This document shows positions 18,408-26,450 of a DNA stretch of 48,548 nt, one piece after another. The stretch comes from Ameyamaea chiangmaiensis. GTDB taxonomy: Bacteria > Pseudomonadota > Alphaproteobacteria > Acetobacterales > Acetobacteraceae. Location of the stretch: the NCBI RefSeq assembly GCF_013376175.1, contig NZ_JABXXR010000008.1:1-48548 (forward strand), written 5' to 3'. The position numbers and the translations under genes were made by a program. A model generated the notes under the pieces. It ran no database searches and had not been told where the DNA came from. It was given only the letters and a program-made list of their open reading frames with translations. Position 1 is the stretch's first letter; each line of letters begins with the position of its first letter.

Positions 18408-19364
18408 ATGCGTCAGTTTCTAGACTTCGAAAAATCCGTCGCCGAGCTTGAGACCAAGATCGACGAGTTGCGTCAGATGTCGGGCTCCGAAGGCGTCAAT
18501 ATCGCCGATGAGGTTGGCCGCCTGTCCGAGAAGGCTGAAAAGCAGCTTCGCGGGATCTACGGCAAGCTGACGCCGGCGCAGAAAGTTCAGGTCGCACGCC
18601 ATGCGCAGCGTCCGCACGCGCAGGATTACATCCGCGCGCTGATCACCGAGTTCACCCCGCTTGCCGGCGACCGCCTGTCGGCCGAGGACAAGGCCGTCGT
18701 CGGCGGTGTCGGTCGCTTCGAGGGGCAGCCCGTCGTCGTGATCGGGACCGAGCGCGGCAGCGACCTGGAGACCCGGCTGGTGCATAATTTCGGCATGGCG
18801 CGTCCCGAGGGCTACCGCAAGGCGCAGCGGCTGGTCGAGCTTGCCGCCAGGTTCGGGCTTCCCATCCTGACCTTCGTCGATACCGCCGGGGCATGGCCGG
18901 GAATCGACGCCGAGCAGCGCGGTCAGGCGGAGGCCATAGCGCGTTCGATCGACGTGTTCCTGAACGCGCCGGTGCCGGTGATCGTCACCGTGATCGGCGA
19001 GGGCGGGTCCGGCGGCGCGGTCGCGTTGGGCGCAGGCGACCGGATCCTGATGCTGGAGCACGCGATCTACTCCGTGATTTCGCCCGAGGCATGTGCCTCG
19101 ATCCTGTGGCGTGATCCCAAGCAGGCGCCGACCGCAGCCGAAGCCCTGCGCCTGACGGCTCAGGACCTGCTGGAGCTGGGGCTGATCGACCGCATCATCC
19201 CCGAGCCGCTTGGCGGTGCGCAGCGCGAGCCGGCGAAGGCGCTGGAGACGGTTCGAAAGGCCATCGCCGCGGAGTTGCCGGAGCTGCTCGGACTGGAACC
19301 CGCCCTGTTGCGCGCGCGGCGGCGGGAGAAATTTCTCGCCATGGGTCGTGAAGCGGTCACCTGA
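18408..19364 (+). CDS. accA: Acetyl-CoA carboxylase carboxyltransferase subunit alpha
   Basis: 318 residues, almost the length of E. coli AccA. With AccD it moves the carboxyl group from carboxybiotin to acetyl-CoA, giving malonyl-CoA for fatty-acid synthesis. Family features are the N-terminal MRQFLDFEKSVAELE, the oxyanion-hole region GEGGSGGAVALG, and the end LLRARRREKFLAMGR. An in-frame ATG four codons earlier (18396) is possible, but the family normally begins at the MRxFLDFE position and neither start has a clear ribosome site. It follows xerD by 70 bases. Confidence 0.96.
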   Translation: MRQFLDFEKSVAELETKIDELRQMSGSEGVNIADEVGRLSEKAEKQLRGIYGKLTPAQKVQVARHAQRPHAQDYIRALITEFTPLAGDRLSAEDKAVVGGVGRFEGQPVVVIGTERGSDLETRLVHNFGMARPEGYRKAQRLVELAARFGLPILTFVDTAGAWPGIDAEQRGQAEAIARSIDVFLNAPVPVIVTVIGEGGSGGAVALGAGDRILMLEHAIYSVISPEACASILWRDPKQAPTAAEALRLTAQDLLELGLIDRIIPEPLGGAQREPAKALETVRKAIAAELPELLGLEPALLRARRREKFLAMGREAVT

Positions 19365-19379
19365 CCGCCTCCCACTCCG

Positions 19380-20159
19380 TCAGGCAGGCGGCTCGCCTTC
19401 CTGCGGTGTGGCACCCAGCGCCACGATCAGTGCGCGAATCGCGTCTGATGCCCCGGCGAGAGCGCTGCGATCCAGACCCTTGGCGACAAGCGCCACGCCG
19501 TGACGTCCATCCGGGCGATGAAACGGGTATGAGCCAAGATCGAGGGCCGGGTAATCCCTGGCAATCGCCGCGAATCCGGCCGCCAGACCGCCCTCGAACA
19601 GGTCGAACGCATACCAGCTGCATGAGACGACCGGTCGGCCGCCCCTCAGCCCTGGCGCCAGTTCGTCGAACATCGCACGCATGATGGCTGGCACGCCCGC
19701 CATCACATGCACATTCCCGATAGAGTAGCCCGGTGCCAGAGAAACGGGATTGCGGATCGGCACCGCGCCGCGCGGCAGCATTGCCATGCGCTGCCGGGCG
19801 GCATTGAACCGTTCACGCGTGAAATAGGCCTCCAGCAGAGCGAAGGTCTCGGGATGGATCTCCCACGGAACACCCATGGCCTGTGCGACACATTCGGACG
19901 TGATGTCGTCGTGCGTCGGGCCGATGCCGCCCGTGGTGAACAGATGGTCATACCGGGCCCGCAGGTCGGTGATCGTCGCGACGATAAAATCGTGATCGTC
20001 GGGAATGACGCGTACCTCGCGCAGGGTGATCCCCAGCGCGCCCAACCGTTGTGCGAGAAAATTGATGTTCGCGTCCTGCGTCCTTCCGGACAGGATCTCG
20101 TTACCGATGACAAGCACGCTGGCCGTCGGATTCGCGTCAGTCGTCGAGGGTTGCGACAT
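19380..20159 (-). CDS. CinA/MoaB-type molybdopterin-binding domain protein
   Basis: 259 residues. Residues 12 to about 175 form the MoCF-biosynthesis/CinA N-terminal fold (VLVIGNEILSGRTQDANINF, then TTGGIGPTHDD). CinA-like proteins act on pyridine nucleotides (NMN deamidase, ADP-ribose pyrophosphatase); the amidase domain of full-length CinA is absent here, so this is the short form often annotated as a competence/damage-inducible protein A homologue. The start at 20159 is fixed by a strong AAGGAGG (20164-20170) just upstream. It converges with accA and is divergent from the lactonase gene. Confidence 0.88.
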   Translation of the reverse strand: MSQPSTTDANPTASVLVIGNEILSGRTQDANINFLAQRLGALGITLREVRVIPDDHDFIVATITDLRARYDHLFTTGGIGPTHDDITSECVAQAMGVPWEIHPETFALLEAYFTRERFNAARQRMAMLPRGAVPIRNPVSLAPGYSIGNVHVMAGVPAIMRAMFDELAPGLRGGRPVVSCSWYAFDLFEGGLAAGFAAIARDYPALDLGSYPFHRPDGRHGVALVAKGLDRSALAGASDAIRALIVALGATPQEGEPPA

Positions 20160-20287
20160 GGGGCCTCCTTGGCGGGTAGCGTGGCGGGGTTCATTATGGC
20201 CCTGCACGCGCCCGGTCGAACAGGCGCTTTTTAGCGCGGGCACCGCCGGTGGCGCCCTGCGGGACGGACGAGGTAAGGATCACGATC

Positions 20288-21211
20288 ATGACAGCTTCAG
20301 CACTTTCCGGCGCGGTGTCCGGTCCCCTGGTCTGCGCGTGGGACCTGAAGGCGGAACTGGGCGAGGGACCGGTCTGGCACGAAGTCGAGCAGGCGCTGTT
20401 CTTCGTGGACATCAACGGCCGTGCCATCCACCGGCTGGATCCGGCAACCGGCGAGAAACGGTCGTGGACGGTGCCAGGTCGGCCCGGCTTCGTGGTGCCG
20501 ACGCCGACGCGCCTGCTGTTGTGCGGGATGCAGGACGGTCTGCACTGGTTCGATCCGGCCACCGGCACCTGCGACCTCGATACGGTGGTGGAGCCTGAAC
20601 GGCCGGGGAACCGGCTGAATGACGGCTGGGTCGATCCGACCGGGCGGCTCTGGTTCGGGACGATGCATGATGCGGAAAGCGAGCCGACCGGATCCCTGTA
20701 CTCGGTCGCGCATGGAGCGGATGGCAAGCTGCATGTCGTCCGTCACGACGAAGGCTATGTGGTCACGAACGGCCCGACGGTGTCACCGGACGGGACGACG
20801 CTCTACCACAACGACTCGGCTAACCAACTTATCTACGCCTTCGATCTGCGTCCTGATGGGCAACTCGCCAACCGGCGCGTCTTTGCGCGTCTTGCCGACG
20901 GCCATCCCGATGGCGTCGTCGCCGACAGCGCCGGCGTTCTGTGGGTGGGGACGTGGCAGGGCGGGCGGGTCAGCCGGTTCGCGCCGGACGGGACCGAGCT
21001 TGAACCTCTGCCGATCCCGGCGCGCAATGTCACGAAGGTTGCCTTCGGGGGCGCCGATCACCGCACTCTGTTCATCACAACGGCACGCAAGGACACCGAC
21101 GCGGCGACGTTGGCCGAGCTTCCGTTGACGGGTGGGCTGTTTTCGATTCGCGTCACGACGCCGGGTCAGGCGCAGGCGGCCTTCCGGCTGGATCGCTCGA
21201 TCGTGCTGTAA
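20288..21211 (+). CDS. SMP-30/gluconolactonase family sugar lactonase
   Basis: 307-residue six-bladed propeller lactonase that opens sugar lactones made by sugar dehydrogenases. The metal-site residues can be read as E26 (LGEGPVW), N111 (NRLNDGWVD), N161 (VTNGPTVSPDG) and D208 (GHPDGVVAD). No signal peptide is visible, so it acts in the cytoplasm. The exact sugar (gluconate, xylonate or arabinonate lactone) is not decidable. AAGGA precedes the ATG by 8 bases. It fits an organism that feeds on partly oxidised sugars, together with the OprB porin. Confidence 0.92.
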   Translation: MTASALSGAVSGPLVCAWDLKAELGEGPVWHEVEQALFFVDINGRAIHRLDPATGEKRSWTVPGRPGFVVPTPTRLLLCGMQDGLHWFDPATGTCDLDTVVEPERPGNRLNDGWVDPTGRLWFGTMHDAESEPTGSLYSVAHGADGKLHVVRHDEGYVVTNGPTVSPDGTTLYHNDSANQLIYAFDLRPDGQLANRRVFARLADGHPDGVVADSAGVLWVGTWQGGRVSRFAPDGTELEPLPIPARNVTKVAFGGADHRTLFITTARKDTDAATLAELPLTGGLFSIRVTTPGQAQAAFRLDRSIVL

Positions 21212-21224
21212 TGGCGGCGGCGGT

Positions 21225-21250
21225 CGCGACCTGCGTCAGAGCAGGTCGCG
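21225..21250. terminator. Perfect hairpin with a stop codon in its loop
   Basis: A 10-bp perfect stem (21225-21234 with 21241-21250) and a 6-base loop. The loop holds the stop codon of the GNAT-MutT gene (21236-21238) and the hairpin starts 14 bases after the convergent lactonase stop. No T-tract is present. Confidence 0.5.
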
Positions 21251-22273
21251 GAGCAGCGGGATAAAGGGCAGATCGGCGGCGGGCATCGGATAGTCGGCGA
21301 GTTCGGCGGCGTGGACCCAGCGCAGCGTCTGTCCTTCGCGCGCTGTGGGGGTGTGTTTCCACCGACGACACAAGAACAGCGGCATTAGCAGATGGAATGT
21401 GCCGTAATCGTGCGAGGCGAAGGTGAAGGGCGCGAGGCACGCCGGGGAGACCTCGATACCCAGTTCCTCGCGCAATTCCCGGATCAGCGCATCCTCCGGG
21501 GTCTCGTCCTGTTCGATCTTGCCGCCGGGAAACTCCCACAGTCCCGCCATCGGCTTGCCTTCGGGGCGGCGCGCCAGCAGCACGCGATTATCGCGGTCCA
21601 GCAGGGCGGCGGCGGCCACCAGGACCGAACGTCGCGCCGGGACTGCCGCGGCCGGGGAAGGGTCTGGCGCGGCGTCCTCGGACGGGTTCCGCGTCGCAAG
21701 GCCGGGCATGTCGGCGTGGGTCGCCTCGAACAATGTCACGGGGTGTTCGCCGCCACGGGCCAGGAACGGTTGCCGCCCGGCACCGACCTCGCGAAAGCCG
21801 ATCTTGCGCAGTACGGCGATGGAGGCCGCGTTGTCCTGTGCGGCGCTGGCCGTGATCCGGGCGATGGGCAGGTTGGCCAGGGCCCAGCGCGTCACCCGTT
21901 CGGCGGCTGTCGACGCCGCACCGGTGCCCCAGTAGGGGCGCCCTATCCAATAGCCCAGCGTGGCGGTCTTTTGCGGTGCGTCGATGCGCAGGCCGATACA
22001 CCCTAGTACCGTCTCGCCGTCGCCATCCTGCCGCGTGACCGCCAGATGCCAGGCATCGCCGCGATCATGTTCGGCGATGGTCGACGCGATCCAGTCGTCG
22101 GTCAGTGAACGTGGATAGGGAAAGGGTAGGCGACTGAGCATCCGCACGACGCTCCAGTCGTTGACCAGCCGGTGAATGACGGCAGCATCATCGGGGCGCA
22201 GAGGACGCAGACGAAACGGGCCGGCCTCGATCGCGCCGCGTGGAAGACGGCCGGCCGCAACGGATGACACCAC
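21236..22273 (-). CDS. GNAT acetyltransferase - MutT (Nudix) fusion
   Basis: About 345 residues joining two enzymes. The N-terminal half is a RimJ/RimL-type GNAT acetyltransferase (PFRLRPLRPDDAAVIHRL; acetyl-CoA site around GRPYWGTGAASTAA). The C-terminal third is a MutT pyrophosphatase with a canonical Nudix box, GGKIEQDETPEDALIRELRE followed by ELGI, which would clean oxidised dNTPs such as 8-oxo-dGTP from the pool. The frame is open to 22390, but that would overlap the end of the Rieske gene by about 100 bases. A GTG at 22273, 11 bases after the Rieske stop, is the likely start (22270 is also possible). The arrangement suggests it is the last gene of the Rieske operon. Confidence 0.85.
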   Translation of the reverse strand: MVSSVAAGRLPRGAIEAGPFRLRPLRPDDAAVIHRLVNDWSVVRMLSRLPFPYPRSLTDDWIASTIAEHDRGDAWHLAVTRQDGDGETVLGCIGLRIDAPQKTATLGYWIGRPYWGTGAASTAAERVTRWALANLPIARITASAAQDNAASIAVLRKIGFREVGAGRQPFLARGGEHPVTLFEATHADMPGLATRNPSEDAAPDPSPAAAVPARRSVLVAAAALLDRDNRVLLARRPEGKPMAGLWEFPGGKIEQDETPEDALIRELREELGIEVSPACLAPFTFASHDYGTFHLLMPLFLCRRWKHTPTAREGQTLRWVHAAELADYPMPAADLPFIPLLRDLL

Positions 22274-22284
22274 GGGCGTGTCGC

Positions 22285-23412
22285 TCAGGCTGCAGTGGCC
22301 GGTGGTACGCCGCATTCGGCCAGCAGGGCACGCAGGGCGTTGATCACCGGAAACACTTCCTGATTGCGGTCGTGGCCGCATTCGTTCCACGCCGCCTGCT
22401 CAAGCTCGACGATGTCGCGGTCTTCGCGGAAAATGCGCTCGGTGAACGCGACGAGGAACGGCCACGCCGCGTCCAGCAGCCCCGGGATCTTGGGGCGCTT
22501 GATGGCCAGAAGGCCGAACACGCGGTTCGTCATCTGGTCCGCATCCTGCGGCGTGTAGGCGATCCACAGATCCATGACCGGATCCTCGTCGCCCGTCTGG
22601 ATGCGCAGCGTCTGGTAGGGATATTCGGTGCGGATCGTCATCACGTCCCGATGGGCGTATTTCTCGCCTGTGCCGCGACGCTCGCCGAAGATCAGGGCTT
22701 CGCCCATGGGCTGCTTGCCGCTGGTACGCGCAAAGCTGTAGCGCGCCTCGACAAGGCCCGGGCCGCGTTCCTGACCGAGAAAGCGGGGCTTCATCTGTCC
22801 CATCTGCCGCATATGCATGAACTGATGGTTCATATCCATCAGGTTCTCATGCATGAAGCTGTAGTGGCAGCCGACCGGCCGGCCGAAACGGCGCACCTTG
22901 TAGCCCGGGTTGCCCACCTGCGACAGGCGCGGCAGCGGGACCGTGTCCGCGCGTTCCGGATCGCCGGGGAACACGAAGATCAGGCCGCCCTGTTCGCGGC
23001 ACGGATAGGTCCGGACGCCGTTGGGCAGTTTACCCTTGCCGATATACGGCACGTCGATGCAACGGCCCGAACGGCCATAGGCCCAGCCATGATAGCAGCA
23101 CTGGACCGCCTGGCCGGAGACCTTGCCGAGGCTCAGCGGCACTTGTCTGTGGGCACAGCGGTCTTCCAGCGCGAACACGCTGCCTTCGGTCGGGCGCACC
23201 AGAGCGATCGGTTCGCCCGCGTAGCGCGTCGCGATCGTCTTCCCGGGCTTGAGTTCGCGTGACCAGGCGACGGGATACCAGAAATTCGGGTCGCAATGGA
23301 TGCGCCGCAGATCTCTCGTCGGGGTCTCCGCCGTCGCCAGATCGCAATGAGCCGTGTCCCGGTTTCCCTCGATGCCGCTGTTGCTGTCGTCCGGGGAAAG
23401 TATCTGGTCCAT
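22285..23412 (-). CDS. Rieske non-heme iron oxygenase, alpha subunit
   Basis: 375 residues. The Rieske [2Fe-2S] site is C86-x-H88 and C105-x2-H108 (CAHRQ, then CCYHGW). The mononuclear iron site is E189-x3-D193-x2-H196-x3-H200 in HENLMDMNHQFMH. The size and order are those of VanA-like single-component oxygenases that hydroxylate or demethylate aromatic or heterocyclic compounds; they need a separate reductase, and none is seen in this window. It follows the exported RidA gene by 106 bases on the same strand and may belong to the flavin oxidase-cytochrome-RidA unit, acting on a product that has entered the cytoplasm. The substrate is unknown. Confidence 0.88.
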   Translation of the reverse strand: MDQILSPDDSNSGIEGNRDTAHCDLATAETPTRDLRRIHCDPNFWYPVAWSRELKPGKTIATRYAGEPIALVRPTEGSVFALEDRCAHRQVPLSLGKVSGQAVQCCYHGWAYGRSGRCIDVPYIGKGKLPNGVRTYPCREQGGLIFVFPGDPERADTVPLPRLSQVGNPGYKVRRFGRPVGCHYSFMHENLMDMNHQFMHMRQMGQMKPRFLGQERGPGLVEARYSFARTSGKQPMGEALIFGERRGTGEKYAHRDVMTIRTEYPYQTLRIQTGDEDPVMDLWIAYTPQDADQMTNRVFGLLAIKRPKIPGLLDAAWPFLVAFTERIFREDRDIVELEQAAWNECGHDRNQEVFPVINALRALLAECGVPPATAA

Positions 23413-23518
23413 GGGCTCTCTGCTTGATGTGGCGGCGTGTATTTCCGCCGGCTCAGCGAACCGGCCGACCCCTTCCCCTGTAGGGGAGGGAGCCGATCGT
23501 GTCGAGGGCGAGGCCCGC

Positions 23519-24028
23519 TCAGTTCGCGGGGGGACGCACGGCGACGAGTTCGATCTCGACCAGCCAGCCCGGATTGGCCAGTGCCGCGACCTGGAACGCG
23601 GCGCGGCTTGGCAGGTTGGGCTGTGCCTTCGTTCCGAAGAACTCGGTATACGCCTTCATCATGCCCGGGAAGTCGATTTTGCCGAGCTTGGGGTCGGCGG
23701 CCATGAAGATGTGCATCTGCACGACGTCGCCGAAGCCGAGCTTCATTTTTGCCAGTTCGGCCTGAAGCTTGGTCAGGGCGCTGCGCGTCTGGGTTTCGGT
23801 GTTGCCATAGGCCTCGAGCGTCATCGGCTTGGCGGCCTTGTCGGCGACGTCGGCGCCAAGGCCGCTGAGGTAGATGGTGGCGTAGCCCGGCGGGACTTCG
23901 ACCGCGCTGGCGATCGGGAACTTGCCCGCGGGAGTGCGCAGGACGGGGTCGGCGGCGTGCGCAGCACCGGCGAACCCGACCAGTGTCGCGGCAATCAGGG
24001 TGGCATTACGCAAAGGGAAACGGATCAT
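23519..24028 (-). CDS. Exported RidA/YjgF family imine deaminase
   Basis: 169 residues with a signal peptide (residues 1-25, ending AAHA) before a RidA fold. The conserved arginine of active RidA proteins is present as R142 in LPSRAAFQVAAL. RidA hydrolyses reactive imines or enamines to ketones and ammonia. Most members are cytosolic, so export is notable and matches its upstream neighbour, a Tat-exported flavin oxidase that would produce imines in the periplasm. It lies 20 bases downstream of the cytochrome c gene. I recall a cluster of L-amino-acid oxidase, cytochrome c and RidA in Gluconacetobacter diazotrophicus linked to indole-3-acetic acid formation; this is probably the same arrangement. 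Confidence 0.9.
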   Translation of the reverse strand: MIRFPLRNATLIAATLVGFAGAAHAADPVLRTPAGKFPIASAVEVPPGYATIYLSGLGADVADKAAKPMTLEAYGNTETQTRSALTKLQAELAKMKLGFGDVVQMHIFMAADPKLGKIDFPGMMKAYTEFFGTKAQPNLPSRAAFQVAALANPGWLVEIELVAVRPPAN

Positions 24029-24048
24029 GGGACGTGTCTCCTGGAGGT

Positions 24049-24489
24049 TCAGTCTTCACCGGTCGGCACGGGCGGCTTTTGCCCCGCCACGTCCGAGGCC
24101 TTGATCAGATCGGTGTAGTGGTTGCCGAAGCTGGTACGGATGTAGTTCACGACGTTGGCGATCTGTTCGTCCGTCAGGCGGCCGTTGAACCACGGCATGC
24201 CGCCGAAGCCGTTCAGGACGACATAGACGGGGTAGCCGCTGTCGGCGAGTTTCGGGTTGCCGGCGAACGCGGGAAACCGCGCGCCCGCTCCCTCGGCGCC
24301 CTTGCCGTCCGGCATGTGGCAGCCCTGGCAGACATGGCGATAGACGTCGGCACCTGTCGTCATGGGCGCCGACTTCGCATCCACGTTTGCCGCGGCGTCG
24401 GCACGCGCCAGACGCGGGCTTGCGGCAAGGCAGAGGGCGGCCGCGACGATCGGCAGCAGGCGGGACGTGCGGAAGAGGGGGGCGGGCAT
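24049..24489 (-). CDS. Periplasmic monoheme cytochrome c
   Basis: 146 residues with a signal peptide (cleavage probably after LARA, near residue 30) and one heme motif, C54-Q-G-C57-H58. A methionine in GGMPWFNG is the likely sixth heme ligand, and the C-terminal helix LTDEQIANVVNYIRT is typical of class I cytochromes c. Its ATG overlaps the stop of the upstream flavin oxidase (ATGA at 24486-24489 in the gene sense), so the two are made together. The inference is that this cytochrome takes electrons from the flavoenzyme, making it a dehydrogenase linked to the respiratory chain rather than a hydrogen-peroxide-forming oxidase. Confidence 0.92.
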   Translation of the reverse strand: MPAPLFRTSRLLPIVAAALCLAASPRLARADAAANVDAKSAPMTTGADVYRHVCQGCHMPDGKGAEGAGARFPAFAGNPKLADSGYPVYVVLNGFGGMPWFNGRLTDEQIANVVNYIRTSFGNHYTDLIKASDVAGQKPPVPTGED

Positions 24490-26090
24490 CAGGCAGCTCC
24501 GATCGCGCGCTTGTGGAGACGGGTGATCGCATCGAGCGAGGACAGGATCGCGCCTTCCTGCCAGCAGCCGATATAGGACGCGTGTTCACCGGCGAGGACC
24601 ACGCGGTTATCGACCTCGCACAGGGTCTTGTAGTGCGTCTTGCGTGCCTGTTCGCTCCACATCGAACAGCAGCCGAGCGTCCAGGGCACGCGGCTCCAGG
24701 CCCACGACACGCCGTTGGAGAATTCCTTGCGGTACTGCGGATGGATCTTGGAGCCCTGTTCCAGAACCGCCTCGATCCGCTGCTCCGGCGTCATGCCGGC
24801 GAAGTCGTAGGCCGCGGAGCCGAACATGTAGGCACCGAGCAGGACCGCTTTGCCTTTCGAGAAGTAGCCGTGGCTCGGGTAGGAGATCTGGCTCATCTGC
24901 TGGTCGGTGAAGCTGATGCCGCCGTAGATCTGGTCGTCCTCTTCCCAGAAGCGGCGATTGAATTCCAGCCCGACCTTGACCGACGATGCATATGGCACGG
25001 CTGCGATCGCCGCTTTCATCGGTCCGCTGACTTGCACGTCGAGCTGCGACAGGATCGAAAGCGGGATCGTGCAGACGCAATAGTCGGCTTTCGCCTCGAC
25101 CGTGCGGTTGCCGTGATTGACGTCGGTGTAGGTGACCGAGACGCCCTTGTCGTCCTGATGGATCGCGCTGACCTTGCAGCCGAACGTGATCAGGTCCTTG
25201 ACCTGCTTGGCGAAGGCCTTGCCGATCTGGTCCATGCCGCCGACCGGCTGGAACATCGTCGTCTGCATCTCGAGACGCATGTTGAACGACAGCCAGTTCC
25301 ACAGCCCCGACGCCATGATTTCATCGCGCGGCAGGAGGTCTGACGGGATGGGTGCCCCGTCGATACCGCCGCCCTGTGGTTTGGCAAAGCCCCGTCGCTG
25401 AGAGACGCGGTCGCTTTTGACATAGCGGTAAGAGGAGTCGAGTGTGCCCCAGCCTGCCATCGCCGCCAGAACGTGCTCGCGCTCGTCGGGGTGGAGAATG
25501 TCGTCCAGCTTGTGTTGGTTGACGGCCTTGGACAGCATCTCGGCAGTGTAGCCGTTGAAGTCGCTCATCACGTCGCGATAGCGCTGCGGCTTGCCGCCGA
25601 ACGCATTGGTCGCGTGCAGATAGCTGTTGTGATTGACCTCGACGAACGGTTCGAGCGCGACGCCGAACTCGCGGCAGTAATGCAGCAGGCCCTGATGGTG
25701 ATAGGGGATGCGCCACGGGCCGGGATTGATGTAGTTGCCCGGCGCGAACTTCACGGACTGCGAGGCGCCGCCGAGTTCGGTGAAGCTGTCGCCCGAATGC
25801 AGGGTAAAGTTACGGCCCCCCGCGCGGTTTTGGAATTCGAGAACCCGGACGTTGTAGCCCGCCTTGCGCATCTCGTAGGCGGCCAGCATCCCGGCCAGCC
25901 CTGATCCCAGGACCAGCACCGTGGTGCCCTTGCGCGCGCCGGTCAGGGTCGGCGGCGAGGTGAAATCGGTGCCCGCCGCGTGCCCCATCGCCGTCATGGC
26001 CTGATACATCGCGGCAGTACCGGCGGCGACCCCGATGCGGGTCAGCAACTGCCGTCGCGTCTGCGGTGTGAAGGGGTGTTGCTCTGGCAT
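24489..26090 (-). CDS. lao: Tat-exported flavin amine/L-amino-acid oxidase
   Basis: 533 residues. A twin-arginine signal (TRRQLLTRIG, R12-R13) is followed by a hydrophobic stretch; then comes the FAD-binding region VLVLGSGLAGMLAAYEM (GxGxxG at 62-67) with the ribose-binding E85, and GGR. The end (VVLAGEHASYIGCWQEGAI) is the conserved C-terminal FAD contact of monoamine oxidase-type enzymes. It would oxidise an amine or L-amino acid to an imine in the periplasm. Coupling to cytochrome c and RidA matches the lao-cccA-ridA set I recall from Gluconacetobacter diazotrophicus, hence the symbol; the substrate itself cannot be read from sequence. The ATG at 26090 is chosen because it begins at the Tat signal; an upstream in-frame start at 26171 would bury that signal. 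Confidence 0.88.
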   Translation of the reverse strand: MPEQHPFTPQTRRQLLTRIGVAAGTAAMYQAMTAMGHAAGTDFTSPPTLTGARKGTTVLVLGSGLAGMLAAYEMRKAGYNVRVLEFQNRAGGRNFTLHSGDSFTELGGASQSVKFAPGNYINPGPWRIPYHHQGLLHYCREFGVALEPFVEVNHNSYLHATNAFGGKPQRYRDVMSDFNGYTAEMLSKAVNQHKLDDILHPDEREHVLAAMAGWGTLDSSYRYVKSDRVSQRRGFAKPQGGGIDGAPIPSDLLPRDEIMASGLWNWLSFNMRLEMQTTMFQPVGGMDQIGKAFAKQVKDLITFGCKVSAIHQDDKGVSVTYTDVNHGNRTVEAKADYCVCTIPLSILSQLDVQVSGPMKAAIAAVPYASSVKVGLEFNRRFWEEDDQIYGGISFTDQQMSQISYPSHGYFSKGKAVLLGAYMFGSAAYDFAGMTPEQRIEAVLEQGSKIHPQYRKEFSNGVSWAWSRVPWTLGCCSMWSEQARKTHYKTLCEVDNRVVLAGEHASYIGCWQEGAILSSLDAITRLHKRAIGAA

Positions 26091-26450
26091 CCGGCTGGAC
26101 CTCGTGGATGGAAGATGAACGCGACATGCGTCGCTCCTACCGCAGGAAGCAGTCCCGCGCGGGACGGTCAAGACAGGGCGTACCCGGAACGATGTATCGG
26201 AACGGAATGAGGGCGGTTCGATACGGGTGCCGACAGAACCCTGACCATGCGGTCAGTCGGGGCAAAGGTGCTGGCAGCAAAAGAGATTCCGAAGGCTCGT
26301 TGATATGACGGGAAAACTTTTATGTGATAAATATGTCATAGTCTTCACGGTAAAAAAAATCCGGCGCAAATTGCCATTGAAATGCGTCTGTTCGGCACGG
26401 CAATGATCCCCCGTTCCATCTCTTCGTCTCTCGGGGGTCGCCCACCTATC
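26091..26450. other. 360-base divergent intergenic region
   Basis: Separates the flavin oxidase (minus) from the first TonB receptor (plus) and should hold both promoters. The right half is AT-rich. It contains inverted arms TATGAC (26304-26309) and GTCATA (26335-26340) and a GCAA-A-TTGC palindrome (26366-26374). No gene is convincing. Confidence 0.45.
26366..26374. promoter_or_regulatory. GCAA-A-TTGC palindrome upstream of TonB receptor 1
   Basis: Perfect 9-base palindrome 77 bases before the receptor start. A degenerate version (TGCAAATTCGCA, 29219-29230) precedes the second receptor. The shape recalls Fur/Irr-type sites of alphaproteobacteria, but the match is short and the role is a guess. 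Confidence 0.25.

Noticed and set aside
26304-26340. TATGAC/GTCATA arms as an operator
   Set aside because: The arms are 25 bases apart and AT-rich by context; such a pair is easily due to chance, so it is mentioned only in the intergenic entry.
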